Assembly: GCF_004307995.1 (NCBI RefSeq)
Contig: NZ_SIRE01000008.1
Location: 264,642 to 328,641, forward strand
From: Paenibacillus thalictri
GTDB taxonomy: Bacteria; Bacillota; Bacilli; Paenibacillales; NBRC-103111
DNA length: 64,000 bases
Direction: 5' to 3'
Made by a program: the position numbers and the translations under genes. Below, one piece after another: positions 57,676 through 64,000 of this stretch (positions are counted from its first letter, which is position 1; every line of letters starts with the position of its first letter). The notes below the pieces were generated by a model that worked only from the letters and a program-made list of their open reading frames with translations, did not search any database and was not told the origin of the DNA.

Positions 57676-58833
57676 ATGGAGCCTGTTCGCATCACGCAAG
57701 GTCAATTTAACGACCAATTGCTGTATTTCACTTCATCAAGTGTGACGGAAGACGACCAATCGCTGGTGTTTATCAGCGACCGGGACGGGTATCCGAACCT
57801 GTTCGTACAACGGTTGGACACCGGAGACGTTCGCCAGCTCACATCAATCCGCTCCGGTTATTTGAAGCAGTATGTGTATTTTGATGGAGCGGAGGGAAGA
57901 GGGTTGGGCAAAGCGAGCGTCAGTCTTGACCCAGCCAGAGGGATCGTCTATTACATCGAAGGCGATGAAATCCGCTGCGTCGATCTGGAGGGACGATCCC
58001 GTACGTTGAACCGCCTGCCTGAAGGGCAAGTTACGGCATTCACGCATGTCAGCGCGGACGGTACCCGCTTGTGTGTCCCGACTACGGATGAACGCGCATT
58101 GGAGTACGATACCTTAAAGAACGGCAGGCCCGATTATGATATAGACGCCCGCGTCCGCGATGAGGGGTTAAGCTCTTACTTGCGCGTTTACGATACCGCT
58201 ACAGGAAAGCAGCTCTTCGCCGAGAGAGTGGAGGGCGCCTGGATCACACATGTGCAATTTTCGCCGGTGGACCGGAATTTGATTTTGTACAACCACGAAT
58301 GGCCGGCGGATTGCGGAATCCGCCGCATTTGGCTGTGGGATGGCGAGCGCCATATCCGCGTACGCGAAGAAGCACCCGACCGCAGCCGCGGGGACTGGAC
58401 GTGCCACGAGATGTGGGAAAAGGACGGAGCATCGGTCATCTATCATGGCTCTTACCGGGACGGAGGTGCCACCTATATCGGCAAATACCGGCTGGCCGAT
58501 GGGCAGATTTCGGAAATCCCGCTTCCTGCCGGGTACACCAAATACGGCCATTTCACCGTAGGCAACCGCTACAACGACCTGTTAGTGACAGACGGATATT
58601 ATTATCCGGAAGGGTGGAAGACGAGCGGGTATGGCGGCGGCGACTGGCTGTGCGTACTTCATGTGGATTGGGAGCAAGGGATAATCCGCTGGAGCCCCCT
58701 ATGCCCGCACGGCTCGAACTGGGACTCACAGGACAGCCACCCGCATCCTGTTTTCAGCCACAATGATAGACGCGTGTTCTACACGACGAACCGGGACGGC
58801 GTGCGTGCCGTGTATATGGTGGAGGTGGAGTAA
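57676..58833 (+). CDS. ogl: Oligogalacturonide lyase, PL22
   Basis: The 385-residue seven-bladed-propeller enzyme matches family PL22, which cleaves short (unsaturated) galacturonides by beta-elimination in the cytoplasm. Residues seen at the expected places are His244 in CHEMW, the Arg pair at 216-217 in GIRRIW, and the metal-ligand set His292, Gln352, His355 and His357 in SQDSHPHP, which correspond to those recalled for the Yersinia enzyme. No signal peptide is present. It begins 13 nt after the AraC gene and gives the best substrate clue for importer 5. Confidence 0.92.
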   Translation: MEPVRITQGQFNDQLLYFTSSSVTEDDQSLVFISDRDGYPNLFVQRLDTGDVRQLTSIRSGYLKQYVYFDGAEGRGLGKASVSLDPARGIVYYIEGDEIRCVDLEGRSRTLNRLPEGQVTAFTHVSADGTRLCVPTTDERALEYDTLKNGRPDYDIDARVRDEGLSSYLRVYDTATGKQLFAERVEGAWITHVQFSPVDRNLILYNHEWPADCGIRRIWLWDGERHIRVREEAPDRSRGDWTCHEMWEKDGASVIYHGSYRDGGATYIGKYRLADGQISEIPLPAGYTKYGHFTVGNRYNDLLVTDGYYYPEGWKTSGYGGGDWLCVLHVDWEQGIIRWSPLCPHGSNWDSQDSHPHPVFSHNDRRVFYTTNRDGVRAVYMVEVE

Positions 58834-58881
58834 TACCACTTAAAAGTTCTGAACAAATGGAAGACAAAAGCGGAATAAGCA

Positions 58882-58915
58882 GGGAGCAGGTTGCCACGGC
58901 AGCTGCTCCTTATTT
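58882..58915 (+). terminator. Terminator closing the oligogalacturonide operon
   Basis: GGAGCAG (58883-58889) pairs with CTGCTCC (58903-58909), followed by TTATTTA. The T-run is modest. Confidence 0.6.
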
Positions 58916-58918
58916 ACG

Positions 58919-58939
58919 TTGAAGTAACTGGCAGTTATC
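58919..58939 (+). repeat. 21-bp repeat, copy 1
   Basis: TTGAAGTAACTGGCAGTTATC directly follows a terminator-like hairpin and precedes a GNAT gene. It matches copy 2 (62674-62694) in 19 of 21 positions. Confidence 0.6.
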
Positions 58940-58998
58940 TTTAACGTTCCTTTGTGATAAAATAGGGATTAATTTACAATTTTATCGAGGAGAAACCG

Positions 58999-59505
58999 AT
59001 GAAAATAAGAGAAGCTCGCATTGAAGATGCAGATAAAATCGCAAAAGTTCATGTTGATAGCTGGCAAACCACCTATAAAGGCATTATTTCCGAATCGTAT
59101 TTGTCCAATCTCTCTGTTGAAAAGAGAAAGAAAAGCTGGTTATGGACATTTGAGAATCTAATCGTTGACGAAAAAATATTCGTCGCAGAAGACATGGCGG
59201 GTAATATCGTTGGATTTTCGAATGGGGGGCGAAGTCGGAATAACGAATTTGAACATGATGGAGAGTTATTTGCAATCTATTTATTAAAGAATTACCAACG
59301 AATAGGGTTAGGAAAAAAACTTTTTAATTCGGTTGTACAATCATTAAAAGATAATGGTTACTCAAAAATGATGTTATGGGTTCTAAAAGACAATCCGTCC
59401 GTTGAATTTTATAAATTACAGGGTGGAGAGGTAATTGGAAAGAAGGAAATTACAATAGGTGGAGATAGCTTAGTCGAATTAGCTATTGGATGGGATCGCA
59501 TATAA
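58999..59505 (+). CDS. GNAT family N-acetyltransferase 1
   Basis: The 168-residue protein has the full GNAT order: REARIEDADKIAKVHVDSW at the N-terminus, ELFAIYLLKNYQRIGLGKKLF with the acetyl-CoA-binding RxGLGK loop near residue 105, and VLKDNPSVEFYKLQGGEVIGKKE near the end. GAGGAG precedes the ATG. The substrate is unknown. Small-molecule or antibiotic acetylation is common among such solitary genes. Confidence 0.88.
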   Translation: MKIREARIEDADKIAKVHVDSWQTTYKGIISESYLSNLSVEKRKKSWLWTFENLIVDEKIFVAEDMAGNIVGFSNGGRSRNNEFEHDGELFAIYLLKNYQRIGLGKKLFNSVVQSLKDNGYSKMMLWVLKDNPSVEFYKLQGGEVIGKKEITIGGDSLVELAIGWDRI

Positions 59506-59671
59506 CCATTTTGGTGCTGTCAAACGTTAGTTCAACCCAAAACGGCGCCACGAAGCAGCCGTTATTGAGCTTTTGTAGAATGAAGAGATTGAAGTGGTCA
59601 TTGACAGAGCCAGCAACATTTGAAATTGAGATTGAAGAAATGAAGCTTTCAATATAGAAGGATTGATGCCG

Positions 59672-60508
59672 ATGGTTATTAGAGCACAGGTCTGGTCTGA
59701 CTGTGATGAAGATATAAAGCAATTCGTTGAAAAACTGGTGGAACGGTTGAAAACGATTCTGGGAAATCAGTTGATAGGTATTTATCTCCACGGCTCATTA
59801 GCTATGGGCTGTTATTATCGTCCCAAAAGTGACATTGACCTGATTGTGGTAGTTAACGGCAAATTAGCAGCCGATTTGGCTAAGACAGTTGGCGTCGCCA
59901 TCGCCAACGAGACGGTCAATAGACCTACAACGGGTAACGTTGAACTTAGTGTCATCACGTCGGAGGTAGCAAGGCAAGTGCCCGTTCCGACACCCTTTGA
60001 AGTTCATTACAGCTCGGGATGGCAAGAGAAGATACTTAAAGATGAAATAGACTACAGTAAAGAGAAAACAGACGTTGACTTACCCTCTCATTTGGCCTAT
60101 GTAACGCAGCGTGGCATTTGTTTATACGGTAAACCCATATCAGATGTATTTGGCGAAGTAAAATGGCAGTATTTAATAGAATCTGTTATGGACGACTTTA
60201 AATGGATACTTCAAGATGAGCATATTTTAGAGACACCTTTTTATAGTATTTTGAACATTTGCCGTGTATTTCAATTGTTTAGCGAAGATAATCAGAAAGT
60301 CCACAGTAAAGACGAAGGCGGTGAGTGGGGAATCAAACATTTACCACAGGCGTATCATCAATTGATTCAACGAGCACTTGATGCTTATCGCTCTTCAGAT
60401 ATAGTAAATGAAGATCAAAGAAGAACAGGTGGAAAGGAATGGGACAAAGCTAACCTTTTCGCCTTCAGGAACTATGCCCGTATGCAATTCAAAGACATTT
60501 TACTATAG
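59672..60508 (+). CDS. AadA-like aminoglycoside nucleotidyltransferase (DUF4111)
   Basis: The 278-residue protein has the nucleotidyltransferase motif GSLAMGCYYRPKSDIDLIVVV (about residues 45-65) with the two metal-binding Asp residues, then TGNVELSVIT, followed by the helical DUF4111 domain of AadA/ANT(3'')(9)-type enzymes. These adenylylate streptomycin and/or spectinomycin. The start is uncertain: AGAAGGA at 59656-59662 suits ATG 59672 better than ATG 59666 or TTG 59663. Resistance activity is inferred. Confidence 0.8.
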   Translation: MVIRAQVWSDCDEDIKQFVEKLVERLKTILGNQLIGIYLHGSLAMGCYYRPKSDIDLIVVVNGKLAADLAKTVGVAIANETVNRPTTGNVELSVITSEVARQVPVPTPFEVHYSSGWQEKILKDEIDYSKEKTDVDLPSHLAYVTQRGICLYGKPISDVFGEVKWQYLIESVMDDFKWILQDEHILETPFYSILNICRVFQLFSEDNQKVHSKDEGGEWGIKHLPQAYHQLIQRALDAYRSSDIVNEDQRRTGGKEWDKANLFAFRNYARMQFKDILL

Positions 60509-60631
60509 GGAATCAATCCACTTGATAAAACATAAGGCTTTGTAAGTACTTAAGGCACAATGGGGGGAATATCCATATTTGTTAGCGAATATTAACGATG
60601 AAGTTTATTTGACTCGATAGGTGGTGGTCAG

Positions 60632-62002
60632 GTGATAAGCCATAATCTAAAAGTGATTGAACAAATGTCCGAAGGATATGGGTTGGATGTAATGTATGAA
60701 GACATCACCATACAAGGGGTCTCCATTGATTCAAGAACAGTAAGGGCGGGTAATTTATTTGTCCCGATACAAAGACAATTAGATGGCCATGATTATGTGG
60801 AGACAGCATTTTCTCAGGGCGCGGTAGCTTCATTTTGGCAAAAAGATCACCCTAACCCGCCCCAACATATACCGCTTATTTTTGTAGAAGATTGCCTGAA
60901 AGCACTTCAAATTCTTGCAACTCATTATCGACAAGAACTATCCCTCAAAGTAGTTGGAGTTACTGGCAGCAACGGTAAGACTACCACCAAAGACATGATC
61001 AATTCTGTGCTAGAAAGCACATTCCGGGTACACAAAACTTCGGGTAATTTAAACAGCCAAATCGGATTGCCTTTAACAATATTAGAAATAGATAAAAGCG
61101 CAGAAGTTGCGGTATTGGAAATGGGGATGAGTGAACGCGGTCAGATCGATCGACTTTCCCGTATAGCAAAACCAGACTTCGCAGTTATTACTATGATTGG
61201 CGTTTCTCATTTATCGACACTTGGGTCACGTGAAGAAATTGCAGCCGCGAAATTGGAAATTGTTCATGGATTAACAGATGATGGTGTGCTGATCTGCAAC
61301 GGAGACGAGCCCCTTTTAAGAAACAGACTTGAAGAAATCATAAGCAAAAAACCGATATCAATCATTAGTTTTGGTGAAAACGAATCGAATGACTTTCGTG
61401 TGACATCTAGCGTAACGAACCCTGAAGGTTCCGTTTTTATCGTTGAAGATCATCAGTATTTTATACCGCTTCTTGGCGCACACAACATTTCAAATGCACT
61501 TGCAACCATAGCTGTCACATCAAAATTGGGTCTAAGCCCATCTGAAATAGATAAGGGTTTTCGAGCATTACAAGTAACATGTATGAGAATGGAGAAGATT
61601 GTCTCTTCCTTGGGATTTACCATCATAAATGATGCATGGAATGCGAGTCCAGTCTCCATGTCCGCAGCTATTAAGACGTTCGAAGACTTATCGGGTTACT
61701 CAAGAAAGTTCTTGGTCCTAGGAGATATGCTCGAATTAGGTGATCAAGAACTGGAATATCATCAAGAGATTGGTCGAAACATCGACCCTAGCAAAATTGA
61801 TTTTGTTTACACGATGGGCACTCTAGGTAAGCATATAGCAGCGGAAGCAAAAAAGCGGTTCCCTGAAGGTAATGTCCAATCTTTTTTTGACAAACAAGAA
61901 CTAACACAGGAATTAAAGAAAAAGGTGAAGCAGAATGATGCTATACTATTCAAGGCTTCGAGGGGAATCCAACTGGAGTCGGTAGTACAAATTCTGCTCT
62001 AA
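60632..62002 (+). CDS. murF: Orphan MurF-type ligase
   Basis: The 456-residue protein has the three Mur-ligase domains. The N-terminal part contains SIDSRTVRAGNLFVPI, the ATP-binding loop TGSNGKTTTK is at residues 111-120, NLNSQIGLPLTIL follows, and NDAWNASPVSM with GDMLELG comes in the C-terminal half. MurF adds D-Ala-D-Ala to UDP-MurNAc-tripeptide. Usually murF lies in the dcw cluster beside murE. Here it is alone among resistance-type genes, so it is probably a second, specialised copy. GTG start with AGGTGG 7 nt upstream. Confidence 0.88.
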   Translation: MISHNLKVIEQMSEGYGLDVMYEDITIQGVSIDSRTVRAGNLFVPIQRQLDGHDYVETAFSQGAVASFWQKDHPNPPQHIPLIFVEDCLKALQILATHYRQELSLKVVGVTGSNGKTTTKDMINSVLESTFRVHKTSGNLNSQIGLPLTILEIDKSAEVAVLEMGMSERGQIDRLSRIAKPDFAVITMIGVSHLSTLGSREEIAAAKLEIVHGLTDDGVLICNGDEPLLRNRLEEIISKKPISIISFGENESNDFRVTSSVTNPEGSVFIVEDHQYFIPLLGAHNISNALATIAVTSKLGLSPSEIDKGFRALQVTCMRMEKIVSSLGFTIINDAWNASPVSMSAAIKTFEDLSGYSRKFLVLGDMLELGDQELEYHQEIGRNIDPSKIDFVYTMGTLGKHIAAEAKKRFPEGNVQSFFDKQELTQELKKKVKQNDAILFKASRGIQLESVVQILL

Positions 62003-62208
62003 TTGATACAAAAAAATGACAAATCGCAGGCTACCGCGGCGGGAACTGGCTGCTATAGGATTGTTTGGCATCAGCCCTTCGCTCACCTAACGGAGAACGA
62101 TAAAAAACAACAAAGACACGGTGGTCGGCATAGATCGACTGCCGCGTTTGTGATAACGGCTTATGCTCAATAAGGAAACAATATGATTTTTAAATGAGGT
62201 CTGAACTA

Positions 62209-62607
62209 ATGATAATTTATAAAAGCGATGAAACACCATCATTGAAGGAAGTCATCGCACTATACAACAAAGCTGCTTTAAGACGACCTAACGACGAGAG
62301 ACGCATGGAATTGATGTTAAAGAATGCAAATATTAAAGTATCCGCTTGGCATAACGGGAAGTTAGTAGGTTTCCTGAGAGCATTCACAGACTTTTGCTTT
62401 GATTGTTACATTAACGATATCGCTGTTGACCCTGAGTATCAGGGACTGGGAATCGGCAAAGGCTTAGTAGAGTATTTAAAACCACAATTAGAAAAGGATA
62501 CATTGATGTTCCTGATATCCGCTCCAAAATCTAAAGGTTTTTATGAAAAAATTGGATTTAGTAATTTTAAAGATATCGAAGATACATGGCACCAAGTTAT
62601 TAAATAA
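62209..62607 (+). CDS. GNAT family N-acetyltransferase 2
   Basis: The 132-residue protein has VGFLRAFTDFCFDCYINDIAVDPEYQGLGIGKGLVEYL, the core GNAT strand and acetyl-CoA loop Q/R-GLGIGK, then SAPKSKGFYEKIGF. It is a compact member like those related to aminoglycoside or small-amine acetyltransferases. The ATG at 62209, 8 nt after GAGGT, is preferred to the ATG at 62194. Confidence 0.87.
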   Translation: MIIYKSDETPSLKEVIALYNKAALRRPNDERRMELMLKNANIKVSAWHNGKLVGFLRAFTDFCFDCYINDIAVDPEYQGLGIGKGLVEYLKPQLEKDTLMFLISAPKSKGFYEKIGFSNFKDIEDTWHQVIK

Positions 62608-62673
62608 TTCATTACATCTTTAACTGGGATGATAATAGAGGAGCTTCAATGTAAACTGCATCTTTTTTGTTTG

Positions 62674-62694
62674 TTGAAGTAGCGGGCAGTTATC
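62674..62694 (+). repeat. 21-bp repeat, copy 2
   Basis: TTGAAGTAGCGGGCAGTTATC follows a T-run behind GNAT 2 and precedes a short truncated frame. See copy 1 at 58919-58939. Confidence 0.6.
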
Positions 62695-62752
62695 CGCAGT
62701 ACTGCTTAATCATAAACAAGGCCTTGAGAATATTAGACTTAAGGGGTTTACT

Positions 62753-62833
62753 ATGACAAAATTAAGTCGAGATGAAATATTCGAATGGATAAGAAATGAT
62801 GAATTATCAACCTGTTGTGCTAAAAGAAAATGA
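62753..62833 (+). pseudogene. 26-residue frame with a ribosome binding site, likely truncated gene
   Basis: TAAGGGG precedes an ATG that opens a 26-codon frame (TKLSRDEIFEWIRNDEL then STCCAKRK). The first part looks like the start of a larger helical protein, the last eight residues do not. A deletion or frameshift after about 62800 is likely. Confidence 0.35.
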
Positions 62834-62858
62834 TTAAACAAACGTGGAACGTTTGTAC

Positions 62859-62891
62859 AGGAGTTGCTTTTAAGCAGAGCTCCTTTGTTTA
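62859..62891 (+). terminator. Terminator-like hairpin upstream of the small membrane-protein gene
   Basis: GGAG-TTGCTT pairs with AAGCA-GAGCTCC (stems TGCTT/AAGCA and GGAG/CTCC) and is followed by TTTGTTTA. A second perfect hairpin ACAAACG-TGGAA-CGTTTGT lies just before it (62838-62856). Confidence 0.6.
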
Positions 62892-62963
62892 TAGAAGAAT
62901 ATGGTTGTAAAGAAGAAACATTTTGTTGAGAATTACTTTCTAATAAAGCGGAGGTATATTGCG

Positions 62964-63185
62964 ATGAGTGAGAGCGAAAAAAGCGGTATACAAGAGGATG
63001 AATCCCCTAAAGTTGCTGAATCACTCAATAGTGCAACTGACCACTATCATAAGATTATGGGAATGCCAAACAAAAGGGCGGACCTCAATACAATGCCAAG
63101 ATGGCTCAAGTTTTTTTATTACTTCATTGTTTGCATCATTGCTATAGGTTTTTTAATTGGCTTGTACGCCTCGATATTTAAGTGA
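62964..63185 (+). CDS. Small C-terminally anchored membrane protein (73 aa)
   Basis: CGGAGG 9 nt before the ATG at 62964 gives a 73-residue protein. A polar N-terminal part (SESEKSGIQEDESPKVAE) is followed by one membrane segment near the C-terminus (FFYYFIVCIIAIGFLIGLY). I do not recognise a family. A longer frame from 62901 has no ribosome binding site. Confidence 0.6.
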   Translation: MSESEKSGIQEDESPKVAESLNSATDHYHKIMGMPNKRADLNTMPRWLKFFYYFIVCIIAIGFLIGLYASIFK

Positions 63186-63284
63186 CCATCATTACATTAC
63201 TGTTTAGAATTGTGTTGAGCACAGACAGACGTAATATAATAAGAGGGAAACAAAATTCCCTAAAACAAAGGGAGGCAAGAGAAC

Positions 63285-63899
63285 GTGTCGAACATGGACA
63301 AGGAGAACCAGGCTCTGGAGAAAGCGAAAATGGTGTATGAAAAAGGCGAGATCATAAGAACCGATATCCTGGCGGGCCTGGATGCCGAGCGACGGTCGCT
63401 GGGCGTGCTGTCTGCCAGCGGTGACGTGCTCGTGGAACACTCCACGGACGGATCGGAGTGCCGGATCGTGTTCGCCAGCCTACCGCCGGAGGAAACCGAT
63501 AACCTGATCCGCCGGGAGGTGGATGCCGCCGTCTCCGGCGGCTATAGCCTGGAGTGGAAGTACTACGGTCACGATACGCCAATTGACCTGCCCGAGCGGC
63601 TTGTCGCCGCCGGGTTCGAGGCCGAGGATGAGGAGGAAGTGTTGGTCCTGCCATTGGACGAGGCATCGTTGGCTGCCTTCGGTGACGGCGGCGAACACGA
63701 GATCAGGATCGTCCGAGAAGAGCGCGACCTGATGGACTACGCCGAGGTGTCCCGCGAGATTGGCAGGTACAACGTGGAGGAGGAGCGGCGCGCGCTGGCC
63801 CTTAAGTTGAAGGAGAATCCGGACGAGATGAGCATCCACATTGCCTACGTTGACGGCGAGCCCGTCGCCTGTGTGTTTTTTGCAAATGAAAAATGCTGA
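63285..63899 (+). pseudogene. GNAT acetyltransferase gene interrupted by an IS21-family element
   Basis: A GTG 9 nt after GGAGG opens a frame whose sequence, up to MSIHIAYVDGEPVAC near residue 196, resembles the front of a GNAT protein just before its acetyl-CoA loop. It then runs into insertion-element DNA at about 63872 and stops at 63899 after FFANEKC. The rest of the acetyltransferase domain would lie beyond the element, outside the window. The gene is far richer in G and C than its neighbours, which suggests a separate origin. Confidence 0.7.
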
Positions 63900-64000
63900 G
63901 TTTTGCTGCGAAAAATGCCGAGGTCACTTGCCAGTTAACATGAGTTATTGCGGAATTCGTTCCATCGCTTGTTTGAGTCGGAAGCTCTCGCCGGTGAAGG
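63872..64000 (-). mobile_element. IS21-family insertion sequence, one end (cut by window edge)
   Basis: From about 63872 (TGTGTTTTTTGC) the sequence changes to a typical IS21-type end with two copies of GAAAAATGC(T/C)GAG at 63888-63900 and 63910-63922, 22 nt apart. The C-terminal codons of an istB-like gene follow on the minus strand. The exact boundary is uncertain by a few bases. Confidence 0.65.
63945..64000 (-). CDS. istB: IstB-like ATPase, C-terminal end (partial)
   Basis: On the minus strand the last codons read FTGESFRLKQAMERIPQ and then TAA. This resembles the end of the IS21-family helper ATPase IstB, which assists the IstA transposase. Only 17 residues are visible, and the gene continues beyond the window end. 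Confidence 0.55.
   Translation of the reverse strand, partial: FTGESFRLKQAMERIPQ

Overview
The window looks like a chromosomal segment of a spore-former of the Paenibacillaceae (Paenibacillus or Cohnella type). The reasons are AGGAGG-type ribosome binding sites, frequent TTG and GTG starts, many LplB/YtcP-type sugar importers without their own ATPase, YesM/YesN-type two-component pairs, membrane-anchored AraC regulators, an S-layer-homology protein and a Listeria-type Rph rifamycin phosphotransferase. The genus is inferred from gene content only.

Layout. 1-1.4 kb: the end of a DUF2935 gene, then degraded sequence with a frameshifted small gene. 1.45-10.2 kb: a carbohydrate locus with a membrane-bound AraC regulator, two permeases, a binding lipoprotein, an MBL-fold hydrolase and a GHL6-type glycosidase-like protein. 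10.3-19.3 kb: miscellaneous genes (SIMPL protein, small membrane protein, nucleotidyltransferase, GyrI-like, DinB-like), then rph, which abuts a 5'-truncated GldG-like/DUF4340 operon across a hairpin scar. 19.4-20.9 kb: a CLC-F fluoride/proton antiporter behind a textbook fluoride riboswitch. 21.1-23 kb: an SLH surface protein.

23.4-58.8 kb is a large glycan-uptake region. It starts with a GntR-controlled uronate operon (two Gfo/Idh/MocA oxidoreductases, mannonate dehydratase UxuA, an ABC importer). Three more ABC importers follow, interleaved with four Cys-type sulfatases that lack signal peptides and two YesM/YesN-type two-component systems. It ends with an importer, AraC and PL22 oligogalacturonide-lyase operon. 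The picture is uptake of sulfated and uronic-acid-containing oligosaccharides followed by intracellular desulfation and uronate catabolism. No secreted depolymerase, no sulfatase-maturation enzyme and no importer ATPase is encoded here, so those must act from elsewhere. Two importer or sulfatase promoters and one divergent sulfatase promoter carry a shared ATCGGA element at nearly the same distance (39-40 nt) from the -10 box.

58.8-64 kb is an accessory patch of solitary genes: two GNATs, an ANT-type adenylyltransferase, an orphan MurF, small proteins, and a third GNAT split by an IS21-family element whose istB 3' end runs off the window. A 21-bp repeat occurs at two of the junctions.
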